Positions 1 to 7,418 of a DNA stretch of 12,351 nt are shown here, in pieces. The notes beneath the pieces were generated by a model. That model worked only from the letters and a program-made list of their open reading frames with translations. It was not told the origin of the DNA and did no database searches. Origin of the DNA: an uncultured Ruminococcus sp. (lineage in GTDB: Bacteria; Bacillota; Clostridia; Oscillospirales; Ruminococcaceae); NCBI GenBank assembly GCA_947174965.1, contig CAMWKY010000029.1:1-12351 (forward strand), written 5' to 3'. The stretch's first letter is position 1. The number at the start of each line of letters is the position of its first letter. Position numbers and translations under genes: made by a program.

Positions 1-1
1 G

Positions 2-7
2 TATAAT
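2..7 (+). promoter_or_regulatory. possible -10 box for the first gene
   Basis: A perfect TATAAT lies at 2-7, 19 bases before the ribosome binding site of the first gene. The -35 region would fall outside the window, so this rests on the hexamer and its position alone. AT-rich DNA produces such hexamers by chance, so confidence is low. Confidence 0.3.
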
Positions 8-38
8 ATTATTAATCTGAATTTTAGGAGATAAAATT

Positions 39-464
39 ATGCCATTTGTTGAAGTTAAATGTCCGTCATGTGCATCTGTTTTTCCTGTAGACAAAACAAA
101 AGATGTATGGATTTGCGGTTACTGCGGAAAACCATTTATTGTTGAGAAAGCTCTTGCTGAATATAAAAAAGCCAGCGGAACAAAAGATGTCACCGTCCCC
201 GATACTGTAAAATCTATTGAATATCTCGATTTTTCGGGCTGTGATAATATCCAGTCAATAACCATAAATGTACAGAGTATCGGAAGCTTTGATTTTTCCG
301 ACTGTAAAAATTTGCAGTCAATCAATATAAATGCAAACAGTATTGACTCGCTTGAGATTACAAACTGCCAGAGTTTGCAGATTGTAAATATTCCACGAAC
401 TGCAAAAATAGAAAATATTGAAATTTCCGACTGCAAAAATCTTAAATCTGTTACTAAAAAATAA
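39..464 (+). CDS. zinc-ribbon protein with short BspA-like leucine-rich repeats
   Basis: Encodes 141 residues. The ATG follows an AGGAG ribosome binding site at about 26-30. Residues 1-35 hold two CxxC knuckles (C8, C11 and C26, C29), typical of a small zinc ribbon. From about residue 58 to the end there are roughly four repeats of 21-22 residues of the form F/I-x-S-D-C-K-N-L-Q-S-I. Their cysteines at C68, C89, C110 and C132 are spaced 21, 21 and 22 residues apart. This pattern resembles a minimal BspA/LRR_5-type solenoid. There is no signal peptide or membrane segment, so it is probably cytoplasmic. The next gene starts 37 bases downstream on the same strand, suggesting one transcript. The zinc ribbon may bind nucleic acid or protein; the function is unknown. 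Confidence 0.8.
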   Translation: MPFVEVKCPSCASVFPVDKTKDVWICGYCGKPFIVEKALAEYKKASGTKDVTVPDTVKSIEYLDFSGCDNIQSITINVQSIGSFDFSDCKNLQSININANSIDSLEITNCQSLQIVNIPRTAKIENIEISDCKNLKSVTKK

Positions 465-501
465 CTGCTTAATACTTTAAGCATAGAAAGAGGTTCAAAC
501 A

Positions 502-1368
502 ATGAATATAGAAGCTTATTTGGAATTTCGTAACGAATGTATTAACAAAACTGCTGATATTAACACAACTTATGATGATAAAGTTAATTTTGTACTTTAT
601 ACAGCAGAACTTATTGTACGTAAAATCGTAATTCCATATCCGAACAACCAGACAACAGAACAGGACTTTATAAATAAAGCAGACTCATTTCCTCATAATT
701 TTAAACATTTCATAAAATCCTGTGTAGTTGATATAGTAGATATGGCATACAGTGATATTGAACACAAAAAATCAGGAACAAAAGACCCTGATGCAGTGAA
801 GAAATATTATAATTCTATTGAGTCAATACAGGAACTTTATGCTTGTCTTTTTGTGCAGTATTTCAGAACGTTTGAATTTGGCAGTAATATGAACATAGCA
901 AACAGATTTTCTCTTTTACCTCCGATTATCCGTTGCAAAACATTACAGCATCTTTATGCTATGAACCCTGACAATATTGTAATTATTGATAAACTTGGTT
1001 TAAGCATAACAAAAGCTTATGACACAAAAACAACAGCAAAATGGATAATGCAAAACGAAGAACATCTTAAGTCGATTCCAGCTGCATCTAAAGAAATGAT
1101 TGAAATGATTCCTGAATTTGCTGAACATACTATGTATGATAGTTGTGTAGGCAAGATTAATCCAGATTATGAATCAATCTATGCTGACTTTGAAACTCTT
1201 AAAGCTTCTTATTATTCAAAAGGAATTATGGATGGAGAAACTCAAGAAATTTTAATGTTCAATGACTATATGCAGTTTGCTTATGAATGTCTTGAAAAAA
1301 TTCCGTCTCCTATAACAAAGGATGGAAATCCATATTTCCTGTTGTCATATTTTGACAGTCTCAAATAA
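502..1368 (+). CDS. hypothetical protein, 288 aa
   Basis: A complete reading frame whose ATG follows an AAAGAGG ribosome binding site (487-493) at good spacing. I do not recognise the family. There is no signal peptide, no clear transmembrane segment and no catalytic motif I can name. The residue pattern suggests a mostly helical soluble protein: many Ile/Lys/Asn/Tyr, with likely helices around residues 20-45, 85-130 and 195-270. By eye it is more AT-rich than thrS. It follows the zinc-ribbon gene by 37 bases and is likely co-transcribed with it. I see no hairpin terminator between its stop and the T-box promoter at 1394, so read-through into the T-box leader is possible. A partner role with the zinc-ribbon/LRR protein is only a guess from adjacency. 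Confidence 0.7.
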   Translation: MNIEAYLEFRNECINKTADINTTYDDKVNFVLYTAELIVRKIVIPYPNNQTTEQDFINKADSFPHNFKHFIKSCVVDIVDMAYSDIEHKKSGTKDPDAVKKYYNSIESIQELYACLFVQYFRTFEFGSNMNIANRFSLLPPIIRCKTLQHLYAMNPDNIVIIDKLGLSITKAYDTKTTAKWIMQNEEHLKSIPAASKEMIEMIPEFAEHTMYDSCVGKINPDYESIYADFETLKASYYSKGIMDGETQEILMFNDYMQFAYECLEKIPSPITKDGNPYFLLSYFDSLK

Positions 1369-1393
1369 AGCAAAAAATAACAGAAAAAGTTAC

Positions 1394-1422
1394 TTGACAA
1401 TCTGTCATAAATGTGATAATAT
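1394..1422 (+). promoter_or_regulatory. sigma-A-like promoter of the T-box/thrS transcript
   Basis: A consensus -35 TTGACA is at 1394-1399. The extended -10-like TGTGATAAT at 1412-1420 gives a 15-base spacer; TAATAT at 1417-1422 would give 17. Transcription would start near 1428, immediately before the T-box stem I. A small inverted repeat, TGACA-ATC-TGTCA (1395-1407), overlaps the -35 box and could be an operator, but its arms are only 5 bp. Confidence 0.65.
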
Positions 1423-1427
1423 ATTTA

Positions 1428-1668
1428 CATAAGCTAAAACGTTGATAAGGAAGGCTTTTTTCCGATACGATATTTTCAGAGAACTGTTGTACGGTGCGAA
1501 ACAGTAATATCAGGAATCAGGCACACCGCCTTTGAGTGCGTCCAATACACGCCGGTTTGCTACCGTTAAAGAGCTTTTGAGGTGCAGGATTTTTCTGCAT
1601 GAAATCGGGTGGAATCACGGTAAATTTATCGTCCCTTGTGCTTTTTCGCATGAGGGACTATTTTAATT
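1428..1668 (+). promoter_or_regulatory. T-box riboswitch (threonine, upstream of thrS)
   Basis: A tRNA-sensing leader. In stem I, AAGGC (1451-1455) pairs with GCCTT (1528-1532), GATATT (1469-1474) with AATATC (1506-1511), and ACTGTT (1483-1488) with AACAGT (1500-1505). The AG bulge (AGAGA) is at 1478-1482, and a GGTG motif at 1493-1496 sits in the distal loop. The 3' side of the specifier loop ends in ACC (1525-1527), a Thr codon; ACA at 1523-1525 overlaps it. Stem III is TGCAG/CTGCA (1583-1587/1595-1599). The T-box motif AAATCGGGTGGAATCACGG is at 1602-1620, and its TGGA bulge (1610-1613) would pair with a tRNA ending UCCA. The antiterminator pairs GGG (1607-1609) with CCC (1633-1635), competing with the terminator. 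In this family, uncharged tRNA stabilises the antiterminator, so expression rises when Thr-tRNA is scarce. This leader fills the 315-base gap before the next gene. Confidence 0.93.
1631..1668 (+). terminator. T-box intrinsic terminator
   Basis: An 11-bp stem forms between 1631-1641 (GTCCCTTGTGC) and 1648-1658 (GCATGAGGGAC), with two G-U wobble pairs and a 6-base loop, followed by TATTTTAATT. Its 5' strand (GTCCC) is also the 3' half of the antiterminator, so the two structures are mutually exclusive. Confidence 0.9.
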
Positions 1669-1683
1669 GAAAGGGGTGACAAT

Positions 1684-2055
1684 ATGAGCAATATCAAGTA
1701 CAATGAGGAACAGGAAGCCTTTGAACTTCCCTATAAGTTGTGGGATAATGCAATTACTGTGCGTTTCTATGCCGACAGTGAAGAAGATATTATCAGTAAT
1801 CTTAGCGAAATTGCCGTTCAGCTTGAATACGTCAACAGCAACAAGAAAACAATCGCCACTCTTATAGCTGATGAGGGATTTTACAATGGTGCAGACGAAG
1901 TTCTTATAAAACATATCTGCCTTGAAAGCATCTATGTTGATGTTGATGATGAGGAAATTGTTGTCTGCTTCACTGTTGACAGCACTGACGGATATATGAC
2001 TTCTGTCAATATTGAACTTTATGAAACTGAATTTGAAATTACAAGTCGAAACTGA
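1684..2055 (+). CDS. acidic hypothetical protein, first gene under the T-box
   Basis: Encodes 123 residues. The ATG follows a strong AAGGGGTG ribosome binding site (1671-1678), 15 bases after the T-box terminator. The protein is very acidic (about 27 Asp/Glu against 7 Lys/Arg), with no signal peptide or membrane segment. Likely layout is an N-terminal beta hairpin (about 12-30), a helix (31-49), a second helix (53-67) and a C-terminal beta hairpin (80-120). This loosely recalls small alpha/beta families such as DUF2004/DUF2262, some members of which are immunity-like, but I cannot confirm membership. Thr content is ordinary (about 8 of 123), so it is not an attenuation leader peptide. The stop overlaps the ribosome binding site of thrS and only 14 bases separate the genes, implying coupled translation. 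Function unknown. Confidence 0.8.
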   Translation: MSNIKYNEEQEAFELPYKLWDNAITVRFYADSEEDIISNLSEIAVQLEYVNSNKKTIATLIADEGFYNGADEVLIKHICLESIYVDVDDEEIVVCFTVDSTDGYMTSVNIELYETEFEITSRN

Positions 2056-2069
2056 AAGGAAGATGTAAA

Positions 2070-4016
2070 ATGATAAAATTAACACTAAAAGACGGCAGTA
2101 TCAGAGAAATTGAATCCTCTGCACCTGCTTATGAAATTATCAAGGGAATCGGCATGGGTCTCTACAAAGCATCATGCTGTGTAAAAATCAACGGCGAAGT
2201 GAAAGACCTCCGCACAATTATTGACAGCGACTGCGATTTTGAAGTATGTACTTTCGATACGGTTGAGGGCAAAAAGACTTTCTGGCATACTGCATCTCAT
2301 ATTCTTGCACAAGCTGTAAAAAGACTCTATCCGCAGGCAAAACTTGCTATCGGTCCTGCTATCGACAATGGCTTCTACTACGATTTCGACCTTGAAAAGC
2401 CGTTCACACAAGATGAACTTGACAAGATTGAAGCAGAAATGAAAAAGATTGTCAAAGAGGGTATCGAATTAGAACAGTTCGAACTCTCTCCAGAAGACGC
2501 TGTTGCAAAACTTAAAGAAATGGACGAGCCTTACAAGGTTGAATTGTGCGAAGAACACGCTGACAAGGGTGAGCCGATTTCATTCTATAAGCAGGGTGAA
2601 TTTGTTGACCTCTGTGCAGGTCCTCACCTTATGACGACTGCACCCGTAAAGGCTTTCAAACTTCTTTCATGTACCGGTGCATACTGGAGAGGTTCAGAGA
2701 AAAACAAAATGCTTTCAAGAGTTTATGCTGTTGCTTATCCGAAGTCGGCAGACCTCGAAGCAGACATCAAACAGCGTGAGGAGGCTAAACTCCGTGACCA
2801 CAACAAGCTCGGACGTGAACTTGAATATTTCACAACTGTTGAGTGCGTAGGACAGGGACTTCCGATAATCCTCCCGAAAGGTGCAAGAGTTATTCAGACT
2901 TTGCAACGCTGGGTTGAAGATGTTGAACAGAAACACGGCTATTTACTCACAAAAACTCCTTACCTTGCAAAGAGAGAACTCTATAAAATTTCAGGTCACT
3001 GGGAACACTATCTTGACGGTATGTTTGTACTCGGCGACCCATACGACGAAACAAAGGAATGTTTTGCACTCCGTCCGATGACCTGCCCATTTCAGTATCA
3101 GGTATACCTTAACAGACAGCGTTCATACCGTGATTTGCCAATGAGACTTGGTGAAACATCAACACTTTTCAGAAAAGAAGATTCAGGCGAAATGCACGGT
3201 CTTATCAGAGTAAGACAGTTTACAATTTCAGAGGGACATCTTGTACTCCGTCCCGACCAGCTCGAAGAAGAATTTAAGGACTGCCTTGAACTTGCAAAGG
3301 AAATGCTCGGCACTGTAGGACTTCTTGAAGACTGTACTTTCAGATTCTCACAGTGGGACCCTGCAAATCCGAAAAACAAATATGAGGGTACTGCTGAACA
3401 GTGGGAAGAAGCACAGAATGTCATGGCAAAGATTCTCGACCATCTCGGAGTGGAATACACAATAGGTATTGACGAAGCTGCATTCTATGGACCTAAACTT
3501 GATATTCAGTACAAGAACGTATACGGCAAAGAGGACACACTCGTAACAATACAGATTGATATGTTGCTTGCTGAACGTTTCGGCATGGAATACATTGATG
3601 CAGACGGCACAAAGAAAACTCCGTATATCATTCACAGAACATCACTTGGCTGTTATGAGCGTACTCTTGCATATCTCATTGAAAAATATGCAGGTGCATT
3701 GCCGTTGTGGATTGCACCTGAACAGGTGAGAATTGTACCTGTTGCAGACAGACATCTTGACTACTGCCGTGAAATTATGGCAAAACTTGATGCTATGGGT
3801 GTGAGATGCTCAATTGACGACAGAGCAGAAAAAGTCGGAAAGAAAGTACGTGACGCAAGACTTGAAAAGCTTCCTATGTGGATTACAGTCGGCGACAAGG
3901 AAGTCGAAAACGCTACAGTTTCAGTAACTTCAAGACGTGAGGGCGATTTAGGCTCAATGACACAGGCTGACTTAATCACAAAGCTTATTGATGACATTTC
4001 AAAGAAAGTAAGATAA
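2070..4016 (+). CDS. thrS: threonyl-tRNA synthetase
   Basis: Encodes 648 residues, near the usual full length. It attaches threonine to tRNA-Thr in the cytoplasm. The TGS domain spans about 1-62. The editing domain keeps H73-x3-H77 and D180/C182/H186, the set that hydrolyses mischarged Ser-tRNA. The class II catalytic core runs from about 245 to 540, with motif 2 around FRKEDSGEMHGLIRVRQF and motif 3 around SLGCYERTLAYLIE. The zinc ligands are C339, H390 and H522. An anticodon-binding domain closes the protein (about 545-648). The ATG follows an AAAGGAAG ribosome binding site. Compared from memory with the E. coli enzyme, the segment before the zinc His reads FTISEGH instead of FTQDDAH. It appears to be a Clostridia-type variant rather than a damaged enzyme. 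The upstream Thr T-box fits this assignment. Confidence 0.97.
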   Translation: MIKLTLKDGSIREIESSAPAYEIIKGIGMGLYKASCCVKINGEVKDLRTIIDSDCDFEVCTFDTVEGKKTFWHTASHILAQAVKRLYPQAKLAIGPAIDNGFYYDFDLEKPFTQDELDKIEAEMKKIVKEGIELEQFELSPEDAVAKLKEMDEPYKVELCEEHADKGEPISFYKQGEFVDLCAGPHLMTTAPVKAFKLLSCTGAYWRGSEKNKMLSRVYAVAYPKSADLEADIKQREEAKLRDHNKLGRELEYFTTVECVGQGLPIILPKGARVIQTLQRWVEDVEQKHGYLLTKTPYLAKRELYKISGHWEHYLDGMFVLGDPYDETKECFALRPMTCPFQYQVYLNRQRSYRDLPMRLGETSTLFRKEDSGEMHGLIRVRQFTISEGHLVLRPDQLEEEFKDCLELAKEMLGTVGLLEDCTFRFSQWDPANPKNKYEGTAEQWEEAQNVMAKILDHLGVEYTIGIDEAAFYGPKLDIQYKNVYGKEDTLVTIQIDMLLAERFGMEYIDADGTKKTPYIIHRTSLGCYERTLAYLIEKYAGALPLWIAPEQVRIVPVADRHLDYCREIMAKLDAMGVRCSIDDRAEKVGKKVRDARLEKLPMWITVGDKEVENATVSVTSRREGDLGSMTQADLITKLIDDISKKVR

Positions 4017-4018
4017 TT

Positions 4019-4561
4019 GTGCGTTATATAAAAGTTGATGTGAAAATAAGCCGATATGACCTCAAAGGACTTATCGGCTTTGTGAAAAAAGGCGGGACAA
4101 TTCTGTCAATTGTGCAGAAAGTTCCCGAAAAAATACTTGTTGGAATTGTCACAAGCAAAATCACACGAAAAGCTTTTCTTCCTAAGATTATTTCAAAGGT
4201 GAACAAAAACCTTTCAAAAGAGGGCAATATTATGATTGATAATCTTGAAATTGAAAATACGGGCGACAGAAGTCTTGATGTCAGATTCAATCTGAAATTC
4301 AAGGACTATGCTTCATTTCTTCCGCTTATTATGGATAAAATCAACGGTAAAATAAAAGACGAAAAAATTAATTCCATTGTAAATACTGCTGTGGACGTTA
4401 TCTTTTCGGAAATTCCCGATGATGTAAAGGACAGAATAATCAATGGCATTATTTCTGGTGCTTCAAATGAAATATGTGACTTTATTACAGATGCTTTGAA
4501 AAAGAAAGCTATTCCTGTTGAAATTGGTGACATTGAAATTAAAGCAGATGTTCAAAAATAA
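4019..4561 (+). CDS. hypothetical protein translationally coupled to thrS
   Basis: Encodes 180 residues from a GTG start only 2 bases after the thrS stop, with no good ribosome binding site; reinitiation after thrS is the likely route. I do not recognise the family. There is no signal peptide. The N-terminal third is basic and amphipathic (K/I/V-rich, residues 22-70). Residues 72-100 look like beta strands (IMIDNLEIEN, SLDVRFNLKF). Helices follow at about 115-165, and a short strand ends the protein (IPVEIGDIEIKAD). The N-terminal hydrophobic/basic stretch could contact a membrane or lipid, but that is speculation. An in-frame ATG at 4232 (M72) has its own GAGGG at 4220-4224, so a 109-residue form could also be made. 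The dockerin-bearing gene starts 29 bases downstream. Confidence 0.7.
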   Translation: MRYIKVDVKISRYDLKGLIGFVKKGGTILSIVQKVPEKILVGIVTSKITRKAFLPKIISKVNKNLSKEGNIMIDNLEIENTGDRSLDVRFNLKFKDYASFLPLIMDKINGKIKDEKINSIVNTAVDVIFSEIPDDVKDRIINGIISGASNEICDFITDALKKKAIPVEIGDIEIKADVQK

Positions 4562-4590
4562 GATAATAATAAAATCATGAGGTGATTTTA

Positions 4591-6840
4591 ATGAAAAAAA
4601 ACAGAATTATTGCTGTCGGCATGGCTTTTGCTCTTTCGTTTACTGCTTTACAGACAAACTTTCTGCCGACAGTTTTACACAATAGTTTTACTTCCTGCGC
4701 ATATGAAGAAATTACTTACAACGGAATGACTTTTATCGTTGGTGACCAAGAGCTTCTTCTTACATCTTACAGCGGTACTGATTCACATATTGAAGTCCCT
4801 GAAAAGATTGACGGATATACAGTTACAGAAATCGGAAATTATGCTTTCAGAGACAATACTCAATTAAAAAGCATAAAACTGCCCGACACCATAAATGATA
4901 TAGGAACATCAGCTTTTCAGAATACGGGTCTTGTATCATTTGATGTTCCCGAAAATGTAACCAGCATACATACGAATACTTTTGCTGACTGCATCAACCT
5001 TGAAAAGATAAATCTTTCCGACAACGTATCATATATGTATCTTTCTGCTTTTGCGAACACAAAAGTTGACCCTTGTTCACTTGTAAAAGAAGATATGACT
5101 TTTTCGTATAATGGAATATTATATGAGGCTATGAACGGTGAAATTTCTGTTCTTAGTATTGACACCAGTGAAAAAAAACTAATCAAAGATAATGTTGTTA
5201 TTCCTGACAACTTCAATGGTTTTCCCGTGACAAGAATAATAAAAGAAGCTTTTAACAGATATTCAAATGACATAAAGTCGTTTACACTTCCTGACAGCAT
5301 TTATGATATTGGTGAATCAGCATTTTTCGGCATAACAACGCTTGAATCAATCAATATCCCGAAAAATGTTTCTGTTATCCAAAAAGAGACTTTCAGAAAA
5401 TGTTCAAATCTTTCAGATGTAAAATTCCATGATGATATAGAAATAATTGATATAACAGCATTTGAGGAAACAAAAGTAACAATTCCTGACAATCTTATAT
5501 CAAAGATATATGACGACCCTGCAAATAAAGTTGTCAATGTTTCAAAGGATATATTCGGTTCAGAGGATAATTATGTAATAACCGATTCAACTGTTGAACT
5601 CAATCTTTCTGTCAACAGGATATTAAATTATGCTCTGACAGGATTTGACAATCTGAAAACAATAAATCTCAAACCAATAAATCTCAAACTTTCGGAAGAA
5701 CTTGAAATAAATACAAGTGCTTTTTCATACTGTCCTGCACTTGAATCCATAAATTTTTCACCTGAATACAGCAAAGTCACGATAAGGGGCGAAAGAATAA
5801 TCGACAGAACATCTGTTTCAAATATTCAGATAAATTCTCCGTGCGATATAATGATGAACGCTTTTTCAAAGTGTGAAACGCTTGAATCCGTCTCATTGAA
5901 AAAAGATGCAAAAGTCCTAAGAAACGCATTTACAGACTGTAAAAACCTGACTGAACTTGAGTTAGGCGGAGTATCTGATATTAGTTTGTCATCATTTTCA
6001 GGCTGTCCTATACAGAATTTAATCATCTCTGAAAATACTGAAATTCTGTCAAGAGGACTGAATAACTGCACAGAACTTATGAACATCAATGGCGAGCCTG
6101 CTTTTGACAGCAAAACAGGTGATTTCAATGCAAAGTACAAGGATTTTATTTTCAAGTCATTTTACAATGCAGAGGAAATAGGCTTTATTAATGAGTATGT
6201 TCAGGCAAATGTCAAAAGAATTGTATCTGAAAATACTGATTCAAGCATGAGTGAAATAGAAAAAGTGAAAATCCTGCATGACTGGGTATGCGATAATACA
6301 GTATATGACCCTGACGAAGAAAAAGTATATGCACCTGAAAACAGAAACGACGCTTCTGTACTTATGAACGGTAAATCTGTATGTGTCGGATATGCCAAAA
6401 TGTGCAACCTGCTTTTCAATGAAGCTGGTATTGAGACTTATTTTATTGAGTCGCCAAGTCATGCGTGGAATATTGTAAAAATCGGCGGTCACTATTTCCA
6501 CGTTGATTCAACGTGGGACGACGGTGACAGTATTTCATACAACTTTTTCATGAAATCCGATGATGAAATAGCCGACGATACACACATCAACTATTCAGCC
6601 GAAAAACCAAGCTCACTCCATTATTTCCAGAAAGACGGTATGCCCGAATGCAGTTACTCAATGGGCGACTGCAACATGGACGGCAAAATTTCCATTGCCG
6701 ATTTGGTGCGCATGAATCAATATATACTCAATAAGCAGAAAATCAATGCAGATGATGCAATATTATATGATCTTGATTTCAGCGGAAAGATTGATGTATT
6801 TGATGTTATAAAAATGCGCCAGATAGTTGTAAATCAATAA
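4591..6840 (+). CDS. secreted BspA-type LRR / transglutaminase-like protein with C-terminal dockerin
   Basis: Encodes 749 residues from the ATG at 4591, which has TGAGGTGA at 4578-4585; an upstream in-frame GTG at 4582 lies inside that site. A signal peptide is visible (MKKNR, hydrophobic core 6-30, possible cleavage near SCA at 35-37). Residues 40-500 hold LRR_5/BspA-type repeats (IxxxAFxxCxxLxxIxLPxxV style), degenerate in the middle. Residues about 535-650 form a transglutaminase-like cysteine domain with a probable C598-H624-D639 triad (GKSVCVGYA, SHAWN, YFHVDSTW). Residues 691-747 are a type I-like dockerin with two calcium loops: D693, N695, D697, D704 and D727, D729, S731, D738. The protein should be exported and dock onto a cohesin scaffoldin. 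The domain could be a protease or a crosslinking enzyme, and the LRRs likely bind protein. It is the last gene before the terminator at 6846. Confidence 0.93.
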   Translation: MKKNRIIAVGMAFALSFTALQTNFLPTVLHNSFTSCAYEEITYNGMTFIVGDQELLLTSYSGTDSHIEVPEKIDGYTVTEIGNYAFRDNTQLKSIKLPDTINDIGTSAFQNTGLVSFDVPENVTSIHTNTFADCINLEKINLSDNVSYMYLSAFANTKVDPCSLVKEDMTFSYNGILYEAMNGEISVLSIDTSEKKLIKDNVVIPDNFNGFPVTRIIKEAFNRYSNDIKSFTLPDSIYDIGESAFFGITTLESINIPKNVSVIQKETFRKCSNLSDVKFHDDIEIIDITAFEETKVTIPDNLISKIYDDPANKVVNVSKDIFGSEDNYVITDSTVELNLSVNRILNYALTGFDNLKTINLKPINLKLSEELEINTSAFSYCPALESINFSPEYSKVTIRGERIIDRTSVSNIQINSPCDIMMNAFSKCETLESVSLKKDAKVLRNAFTDCKNLTELELGGVSDISLSSFSGCPIQNLIISENTEILSRGLNNCTELMNINGEPAFDSKTGDFNAKYKDFIFKSFYNAEEIGFINEYVQANVKRIVSENTDSSMSEIEKVKILHDWVCDNTVYDPDEEKVYAPENRNDASVLMNGKSVCVGYAKMCNLLFNEAGIETYFIESPSHAWNIVKIGGHYFHVDSTWDDGDSISYNFFMKSDDEIADDTHINYSAEKPSSLHYFQKDGMPECSYSMGDCNMDGKISIADLVRMNQYILNKQKINADDAILYDLDFSGKIDVFDVIKMRQIVVNQ

Positions 6841-6845
6841 CAAAC

Positions 6846-6878
6846 TGCCCCTGCACGAACAAGCAGGGGCATTTTTTT
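6846..6878 (+). terminator. intrinsic terminator of the thrS/dockerin transcript
   Basis: A perfect 9-bp GC-rich stem, TGCCCCTGC (6846-6854) with GCAGGGGCA (6863-6871), encloses an 8-base loop and is followed by seven T (6872-6878). It starts 6 bases after the stop of the dockerin gene. The opposite strand has no comparable T run after the stem, so it is mainly one-directional. Confidence 0.95.
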
Positions 6879-6915
6879 GTAACGATAAAAAATTATATTA
6901 AGTGCAATTATAACT

Positions 6916-7368
6916 TCAGAGAATACCTGTGATAAACACAACACCAATTGTAATAAAAAATGCACTTAATGACAATAAAGTTAATGGTACTTTCCATATG
7001 TAGTTGTTAGAATAAATACCATCTTTTGAAAATGAAGTTAGTTTTGTTTGAAGTGTAACATGTATTGATACTACTTTATAAGGATTATCTTTCCTTACCT
7101 TCAGAACAATTTTCAAACCAACATCAGGTGGACCGAGCATAAAATAAGAACTGTATCTGTATCTTGGACAAGCTATTTCATGATAAGTATTAGCCTTTAT
7201 TTTATATCTTATATAAATATAATGAGTATCTGGACTTTCACCAATCACTATTCCATTAACTGATTTGACTCCACGGATTGCATCCCGAATCCAAAAATAT
7301 ATTAATATAAAGAGAAGTATCAGACCCATTATAATATCAAACCACCCTAATTTTACGTCACTATCCAT
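6916..7368 (-). CDS. two-TM membrane protein, DUF3592-like
   Basis: Encodes 150 residues. I chose the ATG at 7368 because GGAAAGG (7378-7384) sits 9 bases upstream; an in-frame TTG at 7386 would overlap that site. One transmembrane helix lies at about 10-28 and another at 126-150. Between them is a soluble beta-rich segment (about 35-105) of the form V-x-G-x-V...Y-I-x-Y-x-I-x-A-N...G-x-K-I-V-L-K-V...N-P. That is the usual DUF3592 layout: a G-x-V strand, a YxVxYxV strand and a final V-x-Y/V-x-P element. DUF3592 proteins have no well-defined function. The gene has its own consensus promoter and converges with the dockerin gene. No strong terminator follows its stop; only a weak hairpin with a short T run lies near 6890-6915. 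Confidence 0.8.
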   Translation of the reverse strand: MDSDVKLGWFDIIMGLILLFILIYFWIRDAIRGVKSVNGIVIGESPDTHYIYIRYKIKANTYHEIACPRYRYSSYFMLGPPDVGLKIVLKVRKDNPYKVVSIHVTLQTKLTSFSKDGIYSNNYIWKVPLTLLSLSAFFITIGVVFITGIL

Positions 7369-7418
7369 ATTGAATATCCTTTCCAAAGTCGAACTAAAAT
7401 CACATACTTCTATTATTT

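Noticed and set aside
1684..2055. Idea that the 123-residue gene is a threonine leader peptide
   Set aside because: It is too long, has ordinary Thr content with no Thr run, and the control is already explained by the T-box.
1663..2085. 140-residue open frame on the - strand over the acidic-protein gene
   Set aside because: It is antisense to a gene with a strong ribosome binding site and tight spacing to thrS, and it has no ribosome binding site or recognisable protein character.
3098..3635. Two - strand open frames inside thrS
   Set aside because: They are shadows of the well-conserved thrS coding frame and look low-complexity (Ser/Cys/Phe-rich).
4582..4590. Upstream GTG start for the dockerin protein
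   Set aside because: It falls within the ribosome binding site that serves the ATG at 4591, and MKK at 4591 begins a normal signal peptide.
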